A DNA stretch of 64,000 bases from Archegozetes longisetosus (Eukaryota > Arthropoda > Arachnida > Sarcoptiformes > Trhypochthoniidae): NCBI GenBank assembly GCA_018873245.2, contig JAEMBT020000009.1, forward strand, positions 9,429,288-9,493,287, given 5' to 3'. Below, one piece after another: positions 10,913 to 23,600 of this stretch. Position 1 is the stretch's first letter. Each line of letters starts with the position of its first letter. The notes under the pieces were generated by a model, which had not been told where the DNA came from, did no database searches, and saw nothing but the letters and a program-made list of their open reading frames with translations. Both the position numbers and the translations under genes were made by a program.

Positions 10913-12364
10913 TTGACAAGAACTTTGCAAGGTTTCTTTTTCATGTCGATTATGAGATTTCGAATTCAAATGATTAGGATTCAAACATCCGGTGTTTAAA
11001 AGCGTTTTTTTTTTAAAGTAAGCGCATAATACTAAGGTTAAAATAAAAGTAACTAAAACTAAAAACCCATAAGCATATTTTTTGAGGTTTGTCTCAGTAT
11101 TTGTTTTATTGTCGATATCATAATTATATGTCAAACCTTCATCAACTTTACTTTCATTCCAATTACTAGTATTAAAATCTGTCTGATTCGGTTTGGGTAG
11201 AACAAATTTTCCTGCATTTTTTCCAAGTCCTCTCTTGACACCAATTAATTTGTACGTGATTTGGAAATAATAAGCGAAAACCTCATCGAAACTCTTGAAT
11301 TGTGTCTCAAACGGAGATTTTATCACTTTTGGTCCACATTTACCCCAAATTGAAATAACTTCTTTTTTGGATAAAGCCATTGAAACTCTGTAATGTGAAT
11401 GTGATGCAATATCAATGAATTTGTTTTCACTCTTCAACTTCAAAGCAGTTTCACTTCGATCTTTGATTCCTTCATTTCCAAGTTCTCCGTATTCATTCCA
11501 ACCGAACGCATAAATATCGCCACCACGTGATAACAATAAACTGTGTACTCGACTGCAACTTATTTTACCAAAAACTTCATCAATCTCGAAAAGTTTCGGT
11601 TCATTTATTGAATCATCATAATTCAACCTATCGAAACCCAATTGTCCCCAATCATTTCTACCCCAACTGAAAGCATTTCCCTTCTCTGTTAAAACCATTG
11701 AATGCTCAGAACCACATGTAATCGCTTTAACTCTCTCTCCATTGAACCCATTCACATAATATGGAATTGACACAACATAATTATTATTCCTATTCCCGAT
11801 TTGTCCATAAACATTCAAACCCCATGCATAAACTTGACCATCATTTGTCAAGACAAGTGAATGTTTAGTAACACAACACATATCGATAATATTTTTATCA
11901 CTCAAATATTTATTCAATTCTGGTTTATATATCTCAGAATCATTTTTTCCATCTCCTAATAATCCATTAAAATTCGAACCCCAACAATAAACTTTTCCTT
12001 CAATCGTGCGCGCAATTGCATGATAATTACTATTCTTGAAATCAATGATTTGTTCATTACTCAAGTCTTCATTTAGGTTAAACTCTTTTACTTCATTCTG
12101 ATGACCAAAATCTAAAACTCCCAAACTATTATAACCAAAAACATAAGTTTTGTCGTCATTTGTGACAATGATTACATTAATTTTACTTCTGGGAAAATCT
12201 TTAAAAGCATAAAAATATTTTATACTTTTGACAAAATCTTGAATCAATTTCAATTCTTTGAAAATTTCGTATTTGTTGATTTCTTCGACTTTTACACCAA
12301 AAAATTGATGTAAAATTAATGTAATCTTCAAAACACAAAATACCTTCATTTTCTCACGTCTCAT
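10913..12364 (-). CDS. RCC1-repeat single-pass membrane protein (first copy)
   Basis: A 715-codon frame starts at 12364 (MRREKMKVF) and runs without a stop into the second copy, ending at 10217. Residues 1-484 are the first copy: a likely signal peptide (VFCVLKITLILHQFFG), RCC1 repeats over about 55-340 (GKVYCWGSNFNGLLGDG, GQVYAWGLNVYGQIG, GNAFSWGRNDWGQLG), an RCBTB-like linker (ISIWGKCG then FKSFDEVFAYYFQITYK), an Asn-rich stretch with possible N-glycosylation sites, and a membrane segment at about 428-450 (FLVLVTFILTLVLCAYF) followed by KKK. The propeller would face the ER lumen or outside. RCC1 propellers bind partners or act as exchange factors; the role here is unknown. It could be a separate gene, or the 5' part of a larger transcript with the kinase. 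Confidence 0.7.
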
Positions 12365-12996
12365 GGATACAATGACAAAATTTTTTATAATGCAGTCAAA
12401 AATAGATAAAATTATCTTATCTCCGTGTGTCTAATTCCAGAGCTGTGGTATATGTTCCTAATGATAGATCGCTATTGGACAAACGTTTCATTCGACTTTT
12501 TACACTGACCTTTTCGACTCTTGCATTTGTCCTTTAATTTTAAAGTTAAACCTTCAGAAATTTTGTGAATTACCTGCCAGTCCTCAATTTACACACAGCT
12601 AACATTCTCTTTCTCTCTAAATTTTTCATGTTTAGGTTACATAATTTTTAGAAAGTCAGCCTCGCTCACATGATTGATACCGATCCTGATCACTAGTTCA
12701 AAAGACCACCTCAATCTATTGACTTCACCAAGGTGACTAGGCGTCCAGGAATAGAGACCTCTATCCTGTGTCCAGGGCGATATCGTTTCTTTACATTGAG
12801 ACGTCCAGCAATGGGAAATTATTTTCAATATATGAGAATGAAACTCTTTTGTGTTATTATGGACTTTACTTTATTCAATCACTAATTAGGTAAATACTGT
12901 AAATAGCAATAAATCAGTTCAATAGTGCTCCCGTAGTGAGCCAATTCTTTTTTGAATAATAATTAAAAAAACTATAATAAACCAGATCTGCTGAAA
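12365..12996. other. Gene-free spacer upstream of the RCC1 gene
   Basis: Probable 5' flank of the minus-strand RCC1 gene. A 63-codon minus frame at 12637-12828 has no recognisable domain. No clear TATA box or other promoter element was identified. Confidence 0.4.
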
Positions 12997-13215
12997 ATTA
13001 TCTAAACTATAATGACGATCCCTATTGAGAATGATTTCATAGAACAAGTTTTCAGGGTAAAGAAGAATATCTGGACTGATGAAAGAAATCGTTACATTGT
13101 TTGAATGGTTAAGGCTGAAATTTGCTCTAAAGTCAATTTTTCAATGACATGCAATGAATTTAAAGTCCTCGCATCTCAAAACCCTAAACTACTTAAAGAT
13201 ACTAAATCTAACGAT
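12997..13215 (+). pseudogene. hAT transposase C-terminal remnant
   Basis: In translation the tract reads NDFIEQVFRVKKNIWTDERN, an internal stop, then VKAEICSKVNFSM. This aligns with the remnant at 53690-53820 (NDFVERLFSTMKNLWWDERN, VKAEICTKVNFS). It corresponds to the hAT dimerisation region. The stop and the missing catalytic part show that it is dead. Confidence 0.6.
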
Positions 13216-13419
13216 AGATATTCAAAAACTTGATTTAAATTTTTTCAATAACTTCATTTTTGTCATAATTTCTCATTCAAGAGCAATGATTGGAATTTTA
13301 ATTAAAGAAATTACTGCTATTCCCGAAATAACACTTTAATTTTTGAACTTTTCCTCTAATATATTTAACTTGGTACTCTCATACACTTTCAAAGTCCAAG
13401 AAACGGCTCAGTAAAACCC

Positions 13420-14300
13420 GTCACCCTACTCTGTATTTTTCTCCATATAGCTTATGAATAGTGATACAAACAGCCACGAATGTTTGCATTTGAGAATGTT
13501 GTTTTAATTGCTTTAATTAGCTCTACTTCAAAATCTATTTGAAAATTTTTTAGACTAAAATTCAAATATTCGTCAATTGCAGCTCTTCGTATCAATTGAA
13601 ACATTCGAATATAAATATCTTTTGACTTTGATAGCAAAAGTGGGTATATCAGCGGGATCATCGTTCTTTCTCATTAATTTTGTAAACACCATGAAGTGTG
13701 TAAACTTGCATAAATAGTTGAGGTGATGAGAAAAATGTGCCATCCATTAAAGCACAATTAATATTGCATAGTGTTATCAAAAATTTCTTGGTACAAAATC
13801 CTAAAATCTTGTTTTCATCTCCATCGTTAATTAATAAAGATTGTTCACCACTCTTTGTTTTACTCCATTCCAATCTAAAACGATTTCTGATCTAATTTTT
13901 GGAAATTTTGGTAAGTGGCCTCTCCTCTCTCTTATAAGTAAACGATCTTAAATTATCATAAGTCATCAATGATGATCCAATTTGTTCTTCAGTGTATTAT
14001 GGCTTTAATTCCTCCACTCTACCTCGTATTACTTCATTGTAAACACGCTTAACAGGCTATTGAGGGTCTTCAGATAATGCCCTTTTAAGTTGAGATTTAG
14101 TTTCTAATTTCAACAGTTCACTTTCAGGTGGTTCATGATTGTGTTAATTGTTTGCATTTGATAATACATCGAAGGTTAATTTAATTGTAGCAGTACAAAT
14201 AGAGTTTTTACGACGACAATAATCTGCATTCCCAACAATACTGTTGATTTTGAACAAATACCGATTGTTAACTTAAACTCGTTGCTTTTTAGTAATTTTT
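13420..14300 (-). pseudogene. FLYWCH/MULE-type transposase remnant
   Basis: On the minus strand, translation around 14290-14110 reads YWECRLYCRRKNSICTA, as in a FLYWCH zinc finger, followed by NNxHNHEP. Downstream, 13873-13658 contains LMDGTFFSSPQLFMQVYTLH, the MULE catalytic-domain start, and after a one-base frameshift 13661-13452 gives PLIYPLLLSKSKDIYIRMF and FEVELIKAIKTTF, ending at a stop where GCLYHYSQAIWR would be expected. Several stops and shifts show a decayed copy. Terminal repeats were not found. Confidence 0.7.
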
Positions 14301-14955
14301 AAAATTTAATTCCACTCATTGTAAACAAAAACACGTCTTTTCATGCTGCATGAAATTTAATAAAAAGAGGTCTAAACAGTAATGAGTGAAATTTTAATAC
14401 TAAAAGTTCAAACTTTCGTTTAGAAGTTTAGTTTAGTTTAGTTTCACTTAAATTTTTTAATGATCTCTATTTATCAGCTTTTTTGCTTTAGGTTTCTTAG
14501 AATTATATTTAAATGATTAAACAAACTTTTATATAGATTTCTTGTAAATTCTATTTTAGGCGCTAGACTTTTAGTATTAGACTTTTTGGGAATATACTTT
14601 TTGAATTAGACAAAATGAGGCATCACCGTCACGAATATAGAGTATTAATTTGAATTTGATTGTGGTACTCAACTGATTGAAAGTTAGATAAAATTGCTTC
14701 AATATAAATAATATCCTGTACATTGAAAAAAAACAATAATTTAAAATATAGTCTAATAGAACAAATCAGATCATGTATCACATGAATAAACTATAAATTA
14801 AGTTCTTATTCACATAACTTTTGATCTGAATGTATTATTGTCTTAATTTGTTGACGTTTGTTTTATTAATGAAATGAAATCGCCTAAAGTCTGATTAAAT
14901 GCTATAATAGTTATTCTCTTTAAAGGATATCGTAGTGGATTCAGATATATATAAC
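14301..14955. other. Gene-free AT-rich spacer
   Basis: Contains a short simple tract of repeated TAGTT (14425-14445). No gene or transposon end recognised. Confidence 0.4.
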
Positions 14956-15451
14956 TAGGGTGACTACCTCTGGTTTGTCTCATGACGGAACAAAAATATC
15001 AAAGAGGGTACCCTTACATTTTTAAAAATTAAAATATCGCTCTTATTTGTCATTACAAATATTTAGGTGTCAAATAATGCATTTTAACATTAGAAAATTG
15101 AAAATTATTAGCCAAAGGTATATTTTTTCTTAAAAATGCATTTTTCAGAAGTTATTCGAAAGTAAGAAATACTAGTTTATATCAGATATAAGTCAATGCA
15201 ATAAAGATTAATTCTATAATTTTTGGTTTTAAACCACAAGTGTTCAAAGCATTAAAATGGGTTTCTTAATCCCTTATCATTTGTAAAATAAATTCAATAA
15301 TTGAATTTCTGTGAAATATTTTTCAAAATGATAGTTGAAAAACGGGACAACTAATTGTCCCATCCAGAATTTTTAGTCTGACGGGATTTCTGTCTTTTAT
15401 ATTTAAAAAGACGGGAATGTCCTGTCAAAAACGGGACGGATGGTCACTCTA
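14956..15451. mobile_element. hAT-like MITE with TAGRGTGAC ends
   Basis: The left end TAGGGTGACTACC and the reverse complement of the right end (TAGAGTGACCATCC) form short inverted repeats. The flanking 8-mers are TATATAAC and TATATATG, an imperfect duplication. The right-hand part is rich in GACGGGA/GGGACGG tracts. Its ends resemble those of the element at 33504-33901, so both probably belong to one hAT-dependent family. Confidence 0.6.
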
Positions 15452-16439
15452 TATATATGACTTATCAATTTTTAAATACTAATACTGATCGTGTGTACCT
15501 CTAATTTGATTATAGGTAGAGATCCCAATTAACTGGTTAATCTCTTTTTAACTAATTAAACACACATTTCTTTAAATAAGAAATTGACTCTGTTGAAAGT
15601 GAAACTACCGGTCTTTCTTTGAACCTCGATTTATAGCCACTAATAGCAGATTTTAGGTTTTCAATAGAGAAAACCTAAACTTCATAACAATAGGCATCGG
15701 AAATTTTTTCAATTTGCATAACATTATTTTGAGGGACATTCAAATTACATCTGATGACTGATTCAAAATATGAAGGAAAGACTAAATAAAATCTTGTTTA
15801 TAATATAGTATCACGAGGTATAAGTACCTTGAATTTACAAAATCTTTCACTTGTTGATTTGAAATCTATAAAAATTTAGAATAAATAATGATTTTTTGAA
15901 GCGAAATAGATCTAAAGATATTTTGATAACTTCAGAACTTACGTCATTGAATGTGATAGCCGAAGAAAAAATATATTATTAAGAAGATATGAATTTACTC
16001 ATTTACTTGTGACATGAGACTTTAGCCTAGATTGATTTAGTTATTGGCAACTTTGTTCAAAATTTAAAAGTAATTTGATGCTCGTATTCGATTCTTTTAT
16101 TGATGTGAAACTTTAGCGAAGTTAATGTAACTAAGTCTAAAAACACTTTCTTTAGAAAAACTAATTAATCGGAATTGTTGTGTTTTTGTTTTAACTGATT
16201 AGAACTAATTTCTTTTGTTGTAGTCAAACATTCAAATAATAGAAATGTATTAAATATTCTTATAACTGATCAGAATAATAACTATCCATTCAAAGAAGGA
16301 GGTCAACTTTGGGTTCATATCGATTTCTACAACATTTACATCATTCGATGGGTCTTCCCGCGTAGATTAACTTTTGTTAGGTACTTTGTTGCAAACACAA
16401 CCGTTTACGAGATATTAGCCTCCAAATTTCTAATAGGCA
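15452..16439. other. Gene-free AT-rich spacer
   Basis: No supported gene, RNA or repeat end recognised. Confidence 0.4.
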
Positions 16440-17220
16440 GGGTTTTCAATTACATCAGATTAAGATAAAATGTGTTGATGGAGTCCACGAGACTCAACTC
16501 GTTTTCTCAACGAGTCTGTCATATCCTCGATTTGCTTCGCTGTAAAGCTCGAAGACTCGATCGATGGCATCTCTCTACCCCCAACTGAGTTGAGATGCCG
16601 CTAACAGCATCTAGTCCCTTCAGGGATGTAGAAGCAATATTGTACACGGATTGAATAGTGCACATCCTGAGTAACTAGGATGCGATTCTCGGCGCGGCAG
16701 TTCGAGTACAAACATTTTTGAGTGGAAACGGTCGTTGTGTGATAAGTTCGATTGAGAAGTTCCTCCGGGTCGTATCAGCATCTACGCCTAATCTCGCGCC
16801 ACTCTCCTGGGTGGGATCGCAAGAGAACTCAAAAGAAGAGGTGGGAGATTGTAACATACTAGTCGAAGGTGACCCTCTACCTAAATCACTAACTGGTCTA
16901 TGCTGTAAGGCGAGTGAAGGATGATTCGTCCGGTCTTCATGATTGGACATTTGACATAAATAAGATTGAATTTGTGATATGATAATATTATCAATTGCTT
17001 GCTTCATCATGAAAAATCGAGTGAGTCAGAAATGATCCATATAAGAAGTGATAGAAAATTTAGCCAATTGGCAATTCAGAGGACAAGATCTGCCAAACAG
17101 TTGAGTTCGCAATAAAATTCCTAGTATAAAGGTTACTCTACTCGGAAGGCCTATCGAATGATATAGGTACTGTTAAAATCGATAGGGGTCCACGCTCCCA
17201 TAGAATCTTCATTTCTCGAT
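16440..17220. other. GC-richer island with overlapping frames on both strands
   Basis: G+C is clearly higher over 16480-16930 than around it. Open frames overlap on minus (16675-17010, 111 codons) and plus (16718-16924), as expected by chance in GC-richer DNA. I see no domain in either. The right part (17140-17215) resembles the tail of the 7180-7860 island. Confidence 0.35.
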
Positions 17221-17642
17221 AAATTCTTTTAATTATATATTATTTAATCAGGTAATTATTTTTTTAATCAGTAATCTTTGAAATCTAAAGACTTTTTAAG
17301 CTAGTTGTGGTCAGTTGTTAAAATTAATATTATTGATTTAAATATTAATTTTAAATAAAAAGCGTGAGCATTATACTCAGTTTATTCAAATTAATAGAGA
17401 TAATAAATAATCGTCTGTTTATTGAACATGCAAGCGTGTAAATAATTTATTTCTTATTTCTATGGTTGCATCACATCTATAAATTTAACAATTGATGAAT
17501 ACATTTTGATATTTCGGTAATTTTCTATGAATAAATTGAATAGTTAATAAGAAAAAATTTTAATATTTTTTCAGCATAAATCATTTTAGTATAAGACTGA
17601 AAATCTTTCATTTTGAAATTTTTCTTGGAAGTCGATTAGAAC

Positions 17643-20600
17643 TTAGAGACCATAGTCTTGTTTAATCATTTGAGAGCCATATTCGCCGATCATAATCGCG
17701 TCTGCGTTTGTATTCGCATTAATCAGTTCAGGCATTATTGAGGCATCAATAACACGAAATCTTAAAACGCCTTTAACTTTAAGCCTCTCATTAACCACAA
17801 CATCATTTCTATCAATAGATCCCATTCGACAAGTGCCTACAGGATGATAAGTTGATCTACCAACTCGTCTATAAAGGCATCGAATATAAGAATCACATTC
17901 ATAAAGTGGTCGATTGCGACAGTAATCACATCCGGGAATAGGTTTCGAGGGAATAATCACTTGTTTTGCAAACGAAGTCTTTTGTAGAATAAAGAACATA
18001 GATTTCGTTATTTCTACTAAATCTTCCAAGTCTTGAAGATTTGATAGAAATTTAGGATCAATTAATGGATGCTCGAAAGGATTGGTCGAAGACAATCGAA
18101 CGTAACCATGGCTTCGAACTCTAGCTAGAAAGGGTGCTGAAACTAAACATCTTTGACCTGACAATGGTCCGAAATATTCTTTCCATTGGCTTATGTCAGA
18201 CCCATATTGAGATATTATTTCTGTCAGGTTTCTGCTGAACTGTATAAAGAATGCATATAAAGCTGTGTTGGGCCATTCATAATCTGAATTACTTTCAGTG
18301 CTATGATATGTTAATACAAAGGGAACTTGAGATAAAGGTCCAGATTTATTGGTATAGAGTTCGTATAATTGGTCGACGTTTAGTTCAGGAGCAGTATTGA
18401 GTAAACTTTCGTTTTTAATTGTGGAATAAAGCATTAAAATTGGGTGATCCTTCAGATTTTTACCAACTGGGAGGTCTGCCACCAATGGTATTCCCAATTC
18501 TTCTAGGTGATCTTTGGGTCCGATTCCTGATAGCATTAGTATTTGAGGAGAACTTATGGCACCTTTTGATAAATATATTAATTTAGTTCCGAAAACTAGT
18601 GCAAAGTTTTGGACAATAGATGTTGAATAAGAAAAGGTGAGAAATCATTTTGACATAGTTCGCTTCACACGTAAACAGAAATAGTCCATAATCTTAATTT
18701 TTGATACTGGCAAGCTATAAGCATTAAATGTGAAACTTAATTATGAATCGAATTTGCATAGTAAATGGATAAACGTTTTGATATTTTAGAAGTATAAAAT
18801 TTATAAGACTGTAGGTGAAGCAGGACTGCTACCTCTCTAGTTTTTCGCTAGAGATTCTAGTTTTTGAGATTTATCTTCATTATTGCAAAGCTGTCAAAAC
18901 TGAAGGTTTTAATAGTATTTTTATGTGAAAATAGGATAAAATCTACTATTTTTAAGTTATGAAATTTATGAATTTCACAAAGAAATGAAACTGTAAGTGT
19001 GAATATTTTAAGCTTCTTTTATAGTTTTATGCAAGGTATGTTAATGCCTAGTACTATTTATACAATGTAATCAAATTAAAATAAGTCTGTTGGTCCCCCT
19101 TTGATATTTTTCTCCAGTTTTGGTGTAAAAAATGGTAGCAGTCCTGAGGTGAAGTAAGCTTACTAATTTCAGATCAATTGAGTCGATGAAATTTTTAAAA
19201 ATTTCAAAATAACTGCACTCATGCTGGTTACTTAAGATTATTTTCTGATGTCGAATTTATTCTAAATGTATATTTTCATGAAAATTTTATCTTTTCAAGA
19301 CTTCAGGCTTTCTAGTTATTTTTACGCAAAATTAGTTCGTTTAATATTTTCTTATTTTTCACTCATTATATAATAAAGATTCAGAATCCCTTCACATTAA
19401 TATTAGACTCTTGAATTTTGAAATATTTTAAGGCAGAGATGCAAAACGATAGAGTTTTTAGCGCTCAGTCTTAGGTGCGAACGTAGAAATTTCATAGAGC
19501 GTAATCGTTAGGCAAGCATACGATCCCAAATGTGAGTGAAGAGAGTTTAAAATCTGTTGTTTAAATTTACTAATGAAATATTCAGGCTCCAAGAATTTTA
19601 CTAGATTGATAATTGATCAGATTTATCATTTTTAATGAACTGCAGTCGGTTTCAGCAAAAATAATGCATAAAAATTACTTTCAAAATTTCCTTAAATTTT
19701 AATTGATCGAATTGTATGAATAAGTGAAAAATTAATAAAAATAAAAATTTAGATTATCTGAATAAAATTGAATAATCCTTTTAAAATTTCCTGAATAGAT
19801 TATGTGTGTAAATAACTCTTCAAGATTTTGCGAAATCTTTACCAAAGATATTCGTGAAGATGTCCATCCATCTTATTCTTGATGAATAACTTTCTCAGAT
19901 TAGGATAGATGAGATTTGGTTTTGTGACAGTTCAACTTCAATAAAAGCTAGACTTTATAGCGCCAATTCATTGTTGGCACGGTAAGATTCTTTGAAAATA
20001 TAACTTAAATTGTGCTCGGGCTCAATTCTATCAATAACTAGTCAATACGAATTTATAAATTCGCTTTGTTTCGGAGTACGAGTTGGTAATTGACTTATGA
20101 AAACTTCAAACAAACCTGAATATTAATATTGAACGCCATCAAAATTTGTTAAATGTTACTTATCCTGATATTAAATGCCATCCGTAATAAAGAAAATTCA
20201 TCATCACGGCATCTATTTTTGAATCTTTGGGCGAGTATTTCGTAATGCATTGAATAGCACTTTAACCCTAGAACGGTATTTCATGGGTCAAAATGACCCA
20301 AAGGTCTATAGAAGCTGTTATAATTATTTAATGCAATTTCCAAAGTTAATAAAACTAATAGTATTTTTAAATGAGTATATTTAGATCGTATTAAGTAATA
20401 AATTAATTATTTACAAATTTTATGTTTAAATTAAATCGTTTTTAAAGTAAGTTGTATTTGAGTTTAGGCGATAAATTTGTATAAGAAATTAGTTTTCACT
20501 CAATCCTTAAATTGATTACGTCAACGATGACGACACTAACAAAGTACAAAACACGCCAACTGTTATATAACCTAACCCTTACGATAACACACTTTCCAAA

Positions 20601-23600
20601 TCAATCGATGGGTCAAAAAGACCCTATTTTACTGAAATCGTTAATCAAAATCCTTTTACTGTTTAAGGGTTAAAGTCTCTCAATACATGCGCCAAACATC
20701 TATAATACATGCTTTGCGAACATATTGAGAATCTTTGAAATGCTATTCGATGCATTGCAAAAGACTCACCCAAATACTCAAATTTAGGTACAGTTACCAC
20801 AAAATAGTTTTACTTTAATCCATGATGCGTACAGGTAAAAAGTTGGGGACAGCATAAAAGTTGAATAATCTTAGTCAGAGAACAATAGTTTAAGTGTTAA
20901 CGAAAATTCTGACAATAAAAATCAACACTTGACTCACGATTGATAATTATAATTGATATTATGATATTATTGAAAATATACAAAAAAGATACAAATGTAA
21001 ACTGATGAAGCATTAGAATTGAGTTGGGAAACAAGATAACAATCAATATTCTGTCGGCTTCAATAGTTATTAACATGATTTTAATGAATTTATCAATTAA
21101 CTATAAACGGGCGCGATAATTAAGATTTTACATTGTGCTGAAACATACTTTTGAACTTTTTAGAACTTTACTGACTCAAAAAAGTGCATCAAATCGTTTG
21201 ATTATCAGTGATTATTGGGTCGTTCATTACTTTAAAACCAAATGATTCATATTTTAAGTTTAATAGTAACTCAATGAATGAGCCAGCCCTTAGAAGTTTG
21301 CTCTTCACGCATCAGTTTGGGATTTAAAAAAGTAGAACTATTTGGTGGTAGCTGTACAGATCAGTATTATATGTGCAAATAGTATATGTTAACAAGAATT
21401 TCACCTAATCAACATAAAATTCTAGATAACATTGTCGATTATATGAAAATTCATTAAGTTTTCTAATCACACTTAAACTATGAAATTATTGCGTTCTTAT
21501 GGTCTACTCTCGAACATGATTCCGAGAGCGAGTTTGAGTATCCCGAATTTGCCGAGTACAAGCGCGTGCGTTTACTACTATTGTGTGCATCACTGCTTTA
21601 GAGATGAAAATTGAGACTAAGACTAAGACTAAGACTATACCTTAATCTTTAGTCTGTAAGACTAAACTATAGCTTAGTCTGTAGTCTTAGTCCGTCTCGA
21701 CCTCTTAGTCTTTAGTCTTAGCCTCAGGCTAAAACCCTTAGTCTTAGTTTAGTCTCCTAGTCTGCATTCAATAATACGAATTCAAGGGGTTAGTCTCTGA
21801 CAATGCGGATCCGACTATTGTCGCAAAAATTTCAATCTAAATCTTCAATAGACTAATAGATTAGTTAATTTCATAAAATTTTATGTATATCTAAACGGCT
21901 GACCGCGAGGTTATAGGTCAAAATTAAAGGTTATAAGTTTGTACAAAATATCAATGGAGTGTATTAATGAACAATTTCATATAAGGCTTAGTGGCCCAAA
22001 CGACTAAAGACTTGTATATATTTTCTATACTTTCGCATGTGGGATAGAATCCGCATCTATAACTTATTTTAGCATTTTAAAATTATTATATATTGGTATT
22101 TTTTTTTCATTGATTTCAATTAAGAATTCAAAGATCAATAATTCGAAATTACAAAATAAATCAAGGCATGTAAGAGATATTTGTTTTAAATTTTCTGAAA
22201 TCGATTGTAATATTGATAATTGTATTAATGAATGTTTTGTTCAATGTAGTCATTGTAGAAAATGTATTTGTTTTAAACATTTCTTTATTGATTTTAATTT
22301 TCATGAAATTGAATAAATTGTCTTAATCTATTTTGTAATTTCGAATTATTGATCTTTGAATTCTTAATTGAAATCAATGAAAAAAAAATACCAATATACA
22401 GTACTGGACAAATCTAACTCCGTCTACGTTTACATGAATATTTCGAGAACCACAATTCCGATTCCAATTCTGTTTTCACTATTTTGTAGCAGAAATGTGT
22501 ACGATTCTAACGATATGCTACTTGCCAAATTTTGGTTAAGATTTTATATTAAAATTTTTAATATAAACCTATTAAAAAGTTTAAAATAGCATTTAAATTA
22601 TAGATTTTACGAATCTGATGTAAAAATTTTTTTTGATGAATTTTACATTTTATTGATTTATTTTATTATTATATGGAATAATTTGGCAAGTAGCATACCG
22701 TTAGAATCGTACACATTTCTGCTACAAAATAGTGAAAACAGAATTGGAATCGGAATTGTGGTTCTCGAGATATTCATGTAAACGTAGACGGAGTTAGATT
22801 TGTCCAGTACTGTATAATAATTTTAAAATGCAAAAATAAGTTACAGATGCGGATTCGATCACACATGCGAAAGTATAGAAAAATATACAAGTCTTTAGTC
22901 GTTTGGGCCACTAAGCCTTATATGAAATTGTTCACTAATACACTCCATTGATATTTTATGCAAACTTATAACCTTTAATTTTGACCTATAACCTCGCGGT
23001 CAGCCTTTTAAATATAGATAAAATTTTATAAAATTAACTAATCTATTAGTCTATTGAAGATTTAGATTAAAATTTTTGCGACAATAGTCGGATCCGCATT
23101 GTGAGTAGCCCTTTGGAAGGCCTTCAAAATTTAAATGGCTAATATAAGTCTAAAAAACTTAAATCTTTAGGGGTTAAATTTAACCATTGTAATCAACTTA
23201 TTCCAAAAGCTTATAACTACACTCTTTATCATAATCAAGATTTTTTTGTAAACAACGACTTTTCTCAAATATAGGAAAAGTTTTCCTTCTAAATAAACAG
23301 AATTCGACGCAATTCTGTAGAATTCAGTCAACTTTTAAAATAAAAATTACTTTAATTCAAAGGTTAAAAGATAATTTTAAATTTGTTTAAAGGTTTTATT
23401 GAAAATTTTGAGTGTAAAGTTGTTGCAAATGTTTTGGAAATAAAGACGGAAGTAAAGACATGGAACCCCTTCAAATATTTAGTTAATACTTATTTATTGT
23501 TTCGTAATTCTATCTCAATTTTGGTCTAAGAACTAAACATTACAATTGACTATATAATAGTACTTAAGATTATTTTCGGTAAACAACAACCACTATCACA

